DNA from: Rutidosis leptorrhynchoides
Taxonomy: Eukaryota > Streptophyta > Magnoliopsida > Asterales > Asteraceae
DNA: 64,000 bases
Reading direction: 5' to 3'
NCBI RefSeq assembly: GCF_046630445.1
Contig: NC_092336.1
Coordinates: 301,356,501-301,420,500 of the forward strand
The notes below the pieces were generated by a model that saw nothing but the letters and a program-made list of their open reading frames with translations, did not search any database and was not told where the DNA came from. The position numbers were made by a program, and so were the translations under genes. Positions within the stretch are counted from its first letter, which is position 1; every line of letters begins with the position of its first letter. Below are positions 50,491 through 62,440 of the stretch, in pieces.

Positions 50491-50591
50491 CAACTATATT
50501 TTTCAAATATAAAATAAACATCTCCGTTTTCACATTTTCACAAATCAATCTTCATTTTTCAGATTACTACTCTCAAAAAGTTTTTGTAAAA

Positions 50592-50756
50592 ATGATTCAC
50601 ACAAGGATGATTTTTCCTATTGTATTGGTCATATTAACTATCATCATTGTTGCTAATATACCACCGGATGAACCTATATTCTATCCTGCCCTTGTGGTTT
50701 TATTATTTGTAATCATACCATTATTCTGTTGTTTGCTACTTATGAATTTAAAATGA
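50592..50756 (+). CDS. 54-residue, two-membrane-segment micro-protein in the Copia leader
   Basis: The ATG (aaaaatgattcac) opens 54 codons. Two hydrophobic segments (about residues 7-21 and 31-51) flank a short polar turn, IPPDEPIFYPA. It lies before the gag start and in the sense direction. It is open although the surrounding gag and pol are badly decayed. It aligns with the 57-residue frame at 61190-61363: F-Y-x-A-L, a central F and a P fall in register without a gap over about 17 positions, after a P-x-(D/E)-E turn. I know of no family name. It could be an element-encoded accessory membrane peptide or a fragment of a host gene. Confidence 0.5.
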   Translation: MIHTRMIFPIVLVILTIIIVANIPPDEPIFYPALVVLLFVIIPLFCCLLLMNLK

Positions 50757-51882
50757 TTCTAATTTCATTTTATTATTTGTCTATGAATAAAAGTTGATTA
50801 TGATTATGATTTATGTTATTCATCTTTTTGATAATAGAAAATGTCGAATTTGAAAAGGCTTAAATTTGCTCATTTAGAACAAGTGGGAACAACTACTTAA
50901 CATGGGTTATGAATATAGAAAAACATCTCGAATCAAACGGTATTTTAGAAACCCTGAATGAAAATAACAATTATTCCGAACAAGAGAAAGCAATAGTAAG
51001 TATTTTTCTTAGCAAACATATTGACGAGTCCTTAGAATCTACATATTATATGATCGAAAATCCAAGTGTATTATGGAAAATACTCAAAGATAGATACGAT
51101 ATTAATTATCAAAAAAAAAAAAAAAAATAATAACGGTGATCCATGAAAGAATAAAATTAAAGATATTAGTAGACGCTCTTATAAGAATTCCGGAGATTCT
51201 TATTAATGATCTGGTAACGTGGATCATCAGTCTAGTATTTCTTGAATACATGAACATCTTGTTTAGCTCTATAAATAAGTCCCAAAAGAAAAGAAACGAG
51301 AGTGAATATGTTGACAAATCTTGATTAAATTAACCCCGAGCTACCTTGAGACTTGAATGGTTTGAATTTTCTAAGATGCCTAGTTTTTTTATGTATCACT
51401 CATAAATAAATGATTTTAGACCATAACGCATATGTTTTATTAAGTGTTATCTTTTATGTACTTCAGATTATAACTTGTTTGCAGGTAATATAATTTGATT
51501 ATCTTGCTGAAATATAACTCATTATTTGCTTATCTTATTTGAAGTTTTAGTATGAATCCTGCAGAAATACAACATCAATTAAATGGTAAAGACCTATGTA
51601 TTGCAGATAGTAGTAACATACACACTATGATCAAATCTAAGAAATATTTCATTGATTTAAATCAAATGAAGGAATTATAAATACTATATCAGCTCTTGCA
51701 AACTTGATATAAGAAACGAAAAAGGCAAAATTTCATATTACCAAATGGTACGAATTTTTTGGTAAACAATGTCTTGTTTTCTCCCAAATCAAAGAGAAAT
51801 TTGTTAAGTTTCTCTGATATATATCATAATGGATATGATTATCAGTCAATGATAATCGAAAATGAGAAATATCTATGTAGCA

Positions 51883-52240
51883 CCGAAAAGCGCATAGGAT
51901 TAAAAGCGCATATGATAAAAAGCGCATATGATGAAAAGCGCAGCGCATATGATTAAAAGCGCATATGATAAAAAGCGCATATGATGAAAAGCGCATCGCA
52001 TATAATTAAAAGCGCATATAATGAAAAGTGCATATGACGAAAAGCGCAGCACATATGATTAAAAGCGCATATGGTGAAAATGATATATGATGAAAAGCAC
52101 ATATGGTGATTAATGAAAATCACATATGGTGATTAATGAAAAGCACATATAGTGATTAATGAAAAGCACATATAGTGATTAACGAAAAGCACATATGGTG
52201 ATTAATGAAAATCACATATGGCGATTAATGAAAAGCACAT
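51883..52240 (+). repeat. Tandem repeats agcgcatatgat and agcacatatggtgattaat in the Copia gag/pol region
   Basis: From 51883 to about 52075, units of 13-27 bases built on aaaagcgcatatgatgaaa. From 52080 to 52240, about six units of acatatggtgattaatgaaa. The second unit seems to be derived from the first. Confidence 0.9.
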
Positions 52241-54841
52241 TGAGAAATAATCACCAATGCTTCTTGAAAGAATTCAAGGGTATATATATGGACCAATTCA
52301 TCCATCATGTGGACCATTTTTCTAATAGACGCATCTAATGCATGGTCTCATGTTTGTGTGTTATCAAGCCATAATATGGCATTTGCAAAGTTTCTTGCAC
52401 AAATTATTAAATTAAGAACACATTATTCTGATTACACCATTAAAAGGATGAGACTTGATAATGCTGGTGAGTTAACATCTCAAGCTTTTAATGATTATTA
52501 TATGTCTACAAGGATTGTTGTTGAACATCCAGTTGCTCATGTGCATACACAAAATTGGTTTAGCTGAATCAATAGATAAACGCTTACAGCTAATAACTAG
52601 ACAATTAGAAATGAGTACAAAACTCTCAATATTTATATGGGGACATGTAAATTTACATGATGTGACATTAATTCGCATTAAATCAAGTGCAAGTTATAAA
52701 TATTCTCCATTACCAACTTAATTTTGGTAGAGACCAAATATTTTCCATCTTAGAACATTTGGTTGTGCAGTGTATTTTTAATTGAACAACCACAACAAAT
52801 GGTTCCTCAAAGAAGGATTGAAATATATGTTAGATATGAAACATCTTCAATCATAAGATATATTGAACCCATGACGGGTGATGTTTTTACAGCAAGTTTT
52901 GTCGATTATCACTTTAATGAAACATTGTTCCCTATATTAGGGGGAGAAATGAAATATAAATAAAATGATGTTTCATGGTGTGAACATCAATTAAGGAATA
53001 TTGATCATTGCACAAAAGAATGCAAAAAGAAAGTTCAAATATAATGCATATGTAAGAACTTGCAAATTAATTACTTTATGCATTTAAAGATACAAAAAAT
53101 AAGTGACTAAATCATATATACCAGCAGTAAATGCTTCAGCTAGAATTGAAATTACAAAAGCTGGCAATAATGTCACTCATGAGTCTTTGCTACGGCAGAA
53201 ACGTGGGAGACCAATTGGTTCCAAAGATAAAAATCCTCGAAAAAGAAAATCAGCTGATAATAAGGTAAAAGAAAGTGTTCAACAAGAACCACAAATCAAT
53301 ACTCCTTCTGCAGAGGATATTGATAAATGTAAATACATAAATTGCAATAAATTATGCAATATTATGAAACTGAAAAGAAATGAAAAATCTTGATGAGATA
53401 TTTTCATATAATGTTACAATGACATCATGAATAAAGATGATGATCTGGAACCAAAATCTGTCATTGAATATCAAAATAGACGTGATTGAACTCAACGGAA
53501 AGGAGCAATACGAGCTGAATTAGAATCGCTCAATAAAAGAAAAGTTTTTGGATCAATCGTTATCACTTTTAAAGATGTGAAACAATGGGATACAAATGAA
53601 TTTTTATCCAAAAAGAAATGTGCAAATGAAGTTACAAGGCAAAACTAGACTTGTAACTCAAGATTTCCCACAAAGACCAGAAATGAATTAGGAGAAAAAC
53701 TTATCCTCCTATAATGAATATAATTACTTATTAGATACTTAATCAACCTGGTAGTTATTTAAATGCATCTCATGGATGTTGTTACTACTTATCTGTATGG
53801 ATCACTTAATAGTGATATATATATGAATATACCTGAAGGGTTAAGGTATCATAAGCATCTAATGCAAAACCCAAGGGAATATATTCCATTAAATCACAAA
53901 GATTTCTAAATGGGTTTATACAATCGGGACGTATGTGGTATAATCGATTAAATTACTACTTGATAAGAAAAGGGTATACATATAAACTTATTTGCACGTG
54001 TGTTTTATAAAAACAATGTTCGGATATGTGATCATAGCTGTTTATATCAATTATCTTAAATAAAGAAATCTATGAAGCCATTCAACTTCTAAAGAAAGAT
54101 TTTAAAATTAAAAAAAATCAAGTATTACGTTGATTTACATATTGAGCATATAACTAATGACTTACTTATACATCAAACAACTTATACCGAAAAGATTTTA
54201 AAATATTTTAATATGGACAAGACAAAAACCATTAAGTACTCATATGGTTGTTAGATCTTAATATTGATACTAATCCATTTCATCCTCTAGAAGATCATGA
54301 AGATCTTCTTGGTTCAGAAGTTCCATATTTTAGTGCAATTGGGGCTCTTATGTATCTTACAAATTATACAAGATCTGACATTTCTTTTGCAGTTAATTTG
54401 TTGACAAGGTTCAGCTCAGCCCCTACCAAATGACATTGGAATGGGATCAAACAAATAGTTTGATACCTTCGGGGAACTACTAATTTATAATTATTTTATT
54501 CTAACAACTCGAAAAAAGATTTGTTTGGTTATACAGATGCACATTATTTATCTGATCTACATAAAGCTAAATCTCAAACTGGATATGTATTCCTAAATGG
54601 AGGCACCGCAATATCATGACGTTCTCAAAACAAACACTTGTTGCAACATCATCAAATCATGCCGAAGTGATTGCATTACATGAAGCTACTCGGGAATGAT
54701 TTTAGTTAAGATCAATGATACAAATCATTATTGATTCTTGTGGACTAGAACGCTATAAAAGCCCAACAACTATCTATGAAGATAATACAGCTTACATAGT
54801 ACAAATGAAAGAAGAGTATCAAAAATGACAGAACAAAACAT

Positions 54842-55058
54842 AAATGCTGACGAGGCGCTAAAGCTATAAACTGTCTTAACGGTCATAAGTTTGATGGAAA
54901 AGAATGGTATATTGGTAAGGCTCAGAAAAAGACTGAAAGGGAATAGGAATTGAAACAACAGTTTGAGCAAACCATGAAGGAGACTGTAGACAAATCACAA
55001 GGGTCAAACTTGTACATAAAAGATTTAGATGATACAGTTTCAGATGAAAACCTCAGAT
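54842..55058 (+). other. Captured PABP gene fragment inside the Copia RNase H region
   Basis: The sequence reads, with some decay, as the end of RRM3, the linker, and the start of RRM4 of a plant poly(A)-binding protein: DGKEWYIGKAQKKTERE, then LKQQFEQTMKETVDKSQGSN followed by LYIKDLDDTVSDENL. Flanking sequence is Copia RNase H on both sides: TIYEDNTAYIVQMKE before, and FFSYTQDLVKDDQIKM after. No intron is present, which fits capture from mRNA by template switching. In the cell PABP binds mRNA poly(A) tails, but this fragment is too short to fold as a full RRM. Confidence 0.8.
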
Positions 55059-55367
55059 TCTTCTCATATACTCAAGATCTCGTAAAAGACGACCAGATTA
55101 AAATGAGATACGTTCAATCAACAACTCTGCTGATCTTTATACCAAAGCACTGTCAATCGCTGTTTTCAAAACATACGTTCACAATATTGGCATGAGGCAA
55201 GTTCAAAAGATGTGACGACTCAGCGTTGTCTACTTGAGGGGGAGTCAACTCTATGCTGCACTCTTTTTCCCTTAGCTAAAGTTTTATCCCACTGGGTTTT
55301 CTTTAGCAAGGTTTTTAACGAGGCAGTATTAATTGCTCTTTAAAAAAAATTACCATCCAAGGGGGAG

Positions 55368-55612
55368 TGTTGTAAATTTAGTAGTTAAATTTGGATGGTA
55401 ATTAGTCAAATATGGATAGTAAAATTTGTACTATATATATGTGCATAATGTAAGTTACAAAAACACACATATACATTAAATACATCACACCTCTCTTCAA
55501 CCTCTTTCTCTCCTATATCTTCTACAACACATCTCTCTTTTATTGGTTCTTTCAATTTGAATATATTGAACCAGGCCACTAAAGGTAGTTATAAGCCTAC
55601 TGAAATATAACA
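55368..55612 (+). mobile_element. Copia 3' LTR (245 bp)
   Basis: It lies right after the polypurine tract and is followed by taaat, the target duplication. Divergence from the 5' LTR of about 2 per cent suggests an age near one million years if 1.3e-8 substitutions per site per year applies. Confidence 0.92.
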
Positions 55613-55747
55613 TAAATCACATTATTTAAATATGAAAAAAATCCAATTGCAAAATTGGTACGGTAAGGAATGTCACATCGTGACTACTTTTTTATTTTAA
55701 AAGCTATTTCTTTAGTAAAAAAATAGATTTGAAACTTTATTATAACA

Positions 55748-55830
55748 AAAGCCCATTTGGCGGGGTGGTTGGCATGCGTCTACACAACCAGACGCCCCGT
55801 GTTTGATTCTTGGAGGCTTTTTTCTTCTTA
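55748..55830 (+). repeat. tRNA-derived SINE-like remnant
   Basis: The stretch ggcggggtggttggcatgcg resembles a tRNA A-box region and ccccgtgtttgattcttgg a degenerate B-box, about 40 bases apart, followed by a T run. It does not fold as a complete tRNA. Confidence 0.45.
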
Positions 55831-56267
55831 AAAACTAATGTTATTTATCAAAGTGTTGCTTAAATTTGCTAATTGGGCCCAGTTTAGCGCAGTGGCGAAT
55901 CTAGAAATGACGATCAATGATGTCATTAGTTAAAAGTCTAAAACAAATTTCTACTAGATGGCCAGTGGCGGATTCGAGAATTTTATTTGGAATTTTTTTT
56001 TTCAAAATGGTAATATATTTATAGATTTTAAGGAAATAGTTTTTAAAAAAATTTTCTTTTATAAAAAAATATAGGTAAACCGGGTTTTCATTTGCCGGTT
56101 TGGCTGTTTTGGGGACAAACTGATGCTTCGTTTGCCGGTTTAGCTCCCCAGTTATATTTTATAATATACGTAAGCCACGTTTGCCCTAACAGATCAAATT
56201 GGCTTTCGAAATGCCGGTTTGTAATTTTTTTTTTCTATTATATTATGTTTGTATTATTTAATAATTG

Positions 56268-56279
56268 TTATATATATAC

Positions 56280-56327
<48 letters not shown>

Positions 56328-56373
56328 CGTATATATATATATTATATACGTATATATATATATATTATATACG

Positions 56374-56434
<61 letters not shown>
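56268..56434 (+). repeat. (AT)n microsatellite with tatacg breaks
   Basis: Alternating AT with regular tatacgtatat interruptions. Open frames here are low-complexity artefacts. Confidence 0.95.
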
Positions 56435-56438
<4 letters not shown>

Positions 56439-56550
56439 CGAATAAATTAATTTAAATACACAAAATAGTTTAAATACGAATTATATATATTTTACAAATT
56501 ATATATATTAAATACAAATTATACATTTATATATATGAATTATATATATA

Positions 56551-56966
56551 TGTGTTGCCCCGTACAAAATTAACGTGTACGGATCATCAACAACAGGTCC
56601 ATTACAAGGTTACAACACTATATGCTGTTTTAAAACAAGTTTGCATTCATAGAAAGATAACGTTTTACAGAAGATAGCGTGCTTCTATGAATAGAAAGCA
56701 TTAATATAAGTACGTGACACGAAGGTCATTACAAAGCCACTGTTCAAATATAGCATAAGCTATGAATGCAAAGTAAAAGTTTCGTAATTGAGACATCTCT
56801 AAGCAATGCATCGGAAGTCTAACACCGAGAGTCTAATACAGCGGAAGCAACATACGTCTAAGCACCTGAGAAATAACATGCTTAAAGAGTCAACACGAAT
56901 GTTGGTGAGCTATAGTTTGATTGTAACAATAATGTAACATAGGCCACGAGATTTCGTATTCAAAAC
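56551..56966 (-). mobile_element. L1-family LTR fragment, split by C3
   Basis: The complement matches the last 350-400 bases of the LTR ending at 2687: agctcaccaacattcgtgtt, then gcttccgctgt, ttgatgatccgtacacg and a gggg-c-caca-type end at 56551. The hairpin lies at 56891-56904. The rest of this LTR is expected beyond C3, outside the window. Confidence 0.75.
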
Positions 56967-58315
56967 TGAAGTGACCCATCCTAATCCATCCGGACGAAGT
57001 CCATATCGATTATAAACGATTCACAATAGTTGATTACATTGCGAGGTATTTGACCTCTATATGATACATTTTACAAAAATTGCATTCGTTTTTAAAAGAT
57101 AAACTTTCTTTTCATCGAAAGTTGACATTATGCATACCATTTCATAATACATCCAACTATATTTGACTTAATAATAATCTTGATGAACTCAATGACTCGA
57201 ATGCAACGTCTTTCGAAATATGTCATGAATGACTCCAAGTAATATCTCTAAAATGAGCAAATGCACAGCGGAAGATTTCTTTCATACCTGAGAATAAACA
57301 TGCTTTCAAGTGTCAACCAAAAGGTTGGTGAGTTCATTAGTTTAACATATTTTAATCATTTCATAATTTTAATAGACCACAAGATTTCATATTTTCATTT
57401 CTCATAAACATACGTCCCATGCATAGAGACAAAAATATTATTCATATGGATTGAACACCTGGTAACCGACATTCACAATATGCATATAAGAATATCCCCA
57501 TCATTCCGGGATCCTCCTTCGGACATGATATAAATTTCGAAGTACTAAAGCATCCGGTATTTTGGATGGGGCTTGTTGGGCCCGATAGATCTATCTTTAG
57601 GATTCGCGTCAATTAGGGTGTCTGTTCCCTAATTCTTAGATTACCAGACTTAATAAAAGGGGCATATTCGATTTCGATAATTCAACCATATAATGTAGTT
57701 TCAATTACTTGTGTCTATTTCGTAAAATAGTTATAAAAATAGCGCATGTATTCTCAGTCCCAAAAATATATATTGCAAAAGCATTTAAAAAGGGAGCAAA
57801 TGAAACTCACCGTATTGTATTTTGTAGTAAAAATACATATAACGACATTGAACAACTAAACAATGCAAGGTTGGCCTCGGATTCAAGAACCTATATCATT
57901 CATTTATATATTAAAAAGTATAATGAAAATCAAATAATTCCATCTATTATTTATATAGTATTTATATATTTATTGTTGTAGTTTATATAATTTGTACTAA
58001 ATTCTAATATATATTCTATCTTAAATAACATGTTATGTATGTATTTATTTTGTATATACATAATAGAAATATTAATATTTTTAATATATAATTATAGGTA
58101 GTATTTATATACTTATAGTATAAGTATATTTTTATTTACAAAATATCTATTTGCTATGATAATATAATAATAATAATGATAATGAATTTTAAATAAAAGG
58201 TAGTTTTAATAATAATGAAACTAAAAATTGATAACGACAATAAAATGATAATACTAGTAATATTAATGAAAATAAAATTTTTAATAAAAATAATAATTTT
58301 AAAATAATGGTTCTT

Positions 58316-58375
<60 letters not shown>

Positions 58376-58499
58376 GTAACTATGATAATATTAAAAATGG
58401 TAATAATAATAATAATTCTAATAATGATACCTACATTGATAATAATAATAATGATAATAATAATAATAATTTTTTTTAAAATATAAACTACCTTAGAAG

Positions 58500-58592
58500 C
58501 CATCTTAAAAAGAGTTGCACCAAGTTGGGTTCGAACCCTCGACCTTTCGAAAACCCGAAACACTCTTACCATTGGGCTGTCGCCCATTTATA
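58500..58592 (-). repeat. tRNA-derived segment in the C3 LTR
   Basis: This is the clearest copy of the module. On the minus strand gcccaatggtaagagtgttt is followed by ggtcgagggttcgaaccc, close to the A-box and B-box of a tRNA with the right spacing. The B-box core is at 58528-58537. The TTA-type tract follows. Confidence 0.6.
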
Positions 58593-59775
58593 TGTTCCAT
58601 AACCTCCCTTAATTTATTATAACCCTTCACATCTTTTCCAAAGCAAGTTTCTGGCCCAACAGTTTATTAGTCTCGGCCCAACAGGTAATTATCATATGGC
58701 CTACTATCCATTCACGGCCCAACAACATATTCGTAGCCCAATTAATTGAAGTATATAATTTTTAAACAGAATCCAAGAATGAGCTGGTAATTGTAATATT
58801 AGAACTGCAGAAATCATTATCTCGTCATCCTTACCTCATTTCTATCTCCTCTACCTTATCATGATGAAGTCATCATCAAAGAAGGACACTCTGGTGTCTT
58901 GCGATGGCTGTTTACAGCAGCAGCAAAACAGTGGTATCCCGAGGATGTTTGGGTCTCGTGCGGGCTGCAGAAAGAAGAAGAAAAAGAACTAAAAATGATG
59001 GTGTGTCATCGGTTATACAGGAAAGAGCAGTGGGCTTGTAAAGGTTTCATGGTTTTCGATTGTTTGAAAAAAAATGGGTATGGTGATTACACGGAGAAAG
59101 AGGTGGTTGTCGATGAAGTGGGTTTGAAGTGGTGATGGAAGGTGGTGAACAAAGGTGGGTTTCGTGGTAAGAGATGGCAATTGTCACCAAGAAAAAAAAG
59201 AAAGAAAGAATGAGGCGGTGGTGTTGGTTCGATGTGTGTGGTGTTCTATTGGAAAGGAAAAAGTAGTGAAGCCGTAGCACAAAAATGGTGGTGTTTGTTG
59301 TTCACGTCAAAACAGCAGGCATGAACACTAGGTGGTTCTAAGTGGTGGTGAATGGGGTTCATGAAGTGGTGTAGTGTGGCGGTCGTTGGTGGTGATTAAA
59401 AGGTCGATGGTGAGAGTGGGAATGGTGTTTTTGAACCTGAGCAATATAATAGATAAACGATGATGTTTTTCAACAAAAGTGGTGACTTGTGGTGACGACG
59501 GTTTAAGGTTGAAACAAAATCACAATCATAGCAGCAGCACAACAATATGGTTGTTTTATGACAGTTGCAGTAATAATGTGTCGGGGATCGTGTAGGTGTA
59601 TGGTTGTGTGGGTGTTCGAATATTAGAACAAGATGGGGTTTGTTTATAATTGTTATGGGGTGGCGTTAGGGTAGATTATAGCCGGTAGATCATGGTGAAG
59701 CTTATCGAGGGTTACAAGATAGTAAAAGAAAAAAAATAGCTTGATCGAGTACTTCTATATCTATCTGTAAGTATA

Positions 59776-59891
<116 letters not shown>

Positions 59892-61189
59892 AGTGATAGA
59901 GATATAATATAATATTAATAATAATAATTATATATTAATAATCAATCATCAATCATCAATATGAAAAGAACGTGCTCAAATAGTAATAAATTAGTTAGCA
60001 GTCCCCTATCTTGTATTATTCTACCGATGATTTTTACGGGGTGTGTCCATTGCTAAACAGTTACGGATAAAAGTGTTCCTAAATATCCCAAATTTTTAGA
60101 TTAAACATAATTAATTATTTCACTCATTACCTGTTTGAAACTTGATAAAAAAGGTTCAAAAATTATTTATTTTCTGTTCCAATTTATATGTACGGAGTAC
60201 TAATATTTAAACTTACAATGTAAAAATATTTTTAACAAATCTAAAATCTTCGTAATCAATTTACATCCCAACTTTTATTTCAATCCTTCATGAACATGTA
60301 CAATATCTATATTAAAATTAACAAAATATCAACCGAGTGTTACCGACGTTTGCCAATTAATCTCGAAATCATTCATTTTCCATTTACTCTCTCTCTATAT
60401 ATAATCAGTTTTAAATAACAAGTTTTATCACATAAATATATATTATATATTTTTAAACAAATAGATTTAATATTATTTTGTATATTTTCAAGTAGTATTT
60501 ATATACACATTTATATACACACACATATATATGTATCTATTTACAAATAGTTGTTCGTGAATCGTCAAGAATAGTCGAAGGTCAATTGAATATATGAAAC
60601 AGATCAAAATATTTGTGACTCAACATTACAGACTTTGCTCATCATGTTGAAATAATATAAAGATCAAGTTTAAATTTGGTCGGAAATTCCCGGGTCGTCA
60701 CAGTACCTACCCGTTAAAGAAATTTCGTCCCAAAATTTGAGTGAGGTTGTCATAACTAACAATAAGAATGTTTTTATGACGAATATTAATTGATAAATAG
60801 AGTTTTATCATTATTAAGTAATACCGATAAAACAATTCGATTATTCGAAGCGTATGAGTGAAGTTATCACAAAAGAGTGAAATGAGAAAGACAACTTTCA
60901 TCATAATTTTTGACTAGTCATGGTTGAATTTAGAAAATAAGACGCGTCTTAGCTTTTGACGTTAACAGGGTTGAATTCCGGAATTCATGGGATTTATAGA
61001 AAATCTTCAAAATCAAAAAGATTTGATTCTTCGGTGAGTAAGGAAATTAAGATTTCTATACTTAAATACGGTGATCTGCCTTGATTACTCTGTCTGATAT
61101 TTCCATTATAAATTTACATTTTCCGTTCCATTAGTTTTCATCACTTCTATACCTTCTTTCTCAGTTCATATATCCAAAAGATTATAGTA

Positions 61190-61363
61190 ATGCTTAATCC
61201 GGTTCTAATCCTTGTTCTTATTCTGACTATCGCAATGATCGTTCTTCTTTTCCTACTCCCATCGGAAGAATCTGTTTATTTCTACTATGCTCTAGGGATT
61301 ATTGTATTCATAATCCTCCCGTGTCTTTATATTGCTATACGCATTGATATCCACAGTTTGTAA
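61190..61363 (+). CDS. 57-residue, two-membrane-segment micro-protein, antisense to C3
   Basis: An ATG at 61190 opens 57 codons on the strand opposite to the element. Two hydrophobic segments (about residues 4-23 and 31-51) flank LPSEESVYFYYA. A short basic tail (RIDIHSL) follows. The architecture and several residues match the 54-residue frame of the Copia element at 50592-50756. The frame is open here and decayed in C2, and the stretch is missing in C1. Function is unknown. It may be a real element peptide made from an antisense transcript, or a chance survivor of a captured sequence. Confidence 0.5.
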   Translation: MLNPVLILVLILTIAMIVLLFLLPSEESVYFYYALGIIVFIILPCLYIAIRIDIHSL

Positions 61364-61964
61364 TTTCGGTGTTGTTGTTGGGTTTTATATTTTCCCTTAT
61401 ATATCGGATCTTCATGCTCTTGTTTTCTCTTCCCGACTTTAAATCAAGCGAATAATGGTCCAGAATTTGTAAGTATGGATTTTCGAATGAACATCATGTT
61501 CTAAACAAGAAAGAACGTATTAGCATGATTTTATTTGTTAAATTACCAGAATCACTATGAATAGAACTATCAAGAATATATTTTCTTGATATGTTCAGAA
61601 GTTAAGCATAATGAAAGAGTTGTGTAACATGGCACATGATGACGTTATAATCTGTGAATCATCATGTTCCATTTAGAAACTCAGCATGACTTACTGTAAT
61701 ATAATCACGTTGATCAAGTGTCATTATATTATACTAACTCATGCATCAGTTCCCAACATTACTTCAATAACATTCATATTTTAAGCTCGAAAGTTTACAG
61801 AATATAGAAACTAACAGTTTTTATATGATGTAACACTGATATCAGGAATAGATTAATGATTTCAGATACGAATAGTTATGAAAATATCTTCAGAAATATG
61901 GAGGATATTTATAATGAAAGATACGATGATATCTTGGAATTTCTAGATGGATGATGAAGAAGAT

Positions 61965-62095
61965 TTATCCATAAGGGTTTAGATTCGGAAGCAAGGTATT
62001 CGCTAAAGATTTCATCAGAAACAGAATCATTTGGATTCTTTGAAGTCAAACTTATTCTTTGTTATTTATCCACGGCTTCCTTCATAGTTTCGCAT
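61965..62095 (-). other. PABP-like fragment 2 in C3
   Basis: On the minus strand it reads like the linker before RRM4 (MKEAVDK, then SLTSKNPNDSVSDEIFSEYL). It corresponds to 38842-38985 of C2 and is somewhat closer to PABP than that copy. Confidence 0.5.
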
Positions 62096-62274
62096 AATCC
62101 GCTTTTCGGTATTAAATTTTCTATTGAATGTTTCCGATATAATGATACACAGGAAGCACGAAGAGATATATAATTTCGGACGAGAATATTTATGAAAATA
62201 TCCTCAGAAATATCGAAGATATTGATGATGATATTTTGAAATTTCTAAGTTCGATGGTTGATGGAGAAAGATTT

Positions 62275-62440
62275 TCCGCAAGATTTTAACATGACTTCGG
62301 AGCAAGATATTCTCTAAAGATTTCATCGGATCCAGAATTACCTGGATCCTTTAAATATAGGGTTTGGTCCTTGTATTTGTCCTTGGTCTACTTCGTGGTT
62401 AGCTCAATACGTTTTCCAATTCCAACGTTTCTGAGCTTTT
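62275..62440 (-). other. PABP-like fragment 1 in C3
   Basis: On the minus strand it contains TLYLKDPGNSGSDEIFREYL after a DKYKDQ stretch, comparable to PABP DKSQGSNLYIKNLDD and SDEKLRE. It corresponds to 38483-38690 of C2. Confidence 0.5.

Larger units (their letters stand above)
49436..55367 (+). mobile_element. Ty1/Copia internal region (fossil)
   Basis: In order: primer site, tandem-repeat-rich leader (to about 50400), an open micro-frame (50592-50756), a gag start (about 50841), integrase remnants (52300-52720), reverse transcriptase remnants (53650-54430, with TRSDISFAVNLLTRFSSAPTK-like end), RNase H remnants (54520-55200, with TDAHYLSDLHKAKSQTGY), and the polypurine tract ccaagggggag before the LTR. 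Coding parts are broken at many places, well over ten. A host PABP fragment lies inside the RNase H region. The whole element, 6.4 kb with target duplication, is structurally complete. Confidence 0.9.
55618..56550. other. Spacer with SINE-like remnant and AT microsatellite
   Basis: Besides the tRNA-like segment at 55748-55830, it holds twice a gtggcgaatctagaa/gtggcggattcgagaa phrase (55893, 55968) and twice gtttgccggttt(g/a)gct (56092, 56131), both probably from decayed transposons. The end is AT microsatellite (56268-56434). No gene was recognised. Confidence 0.45.
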
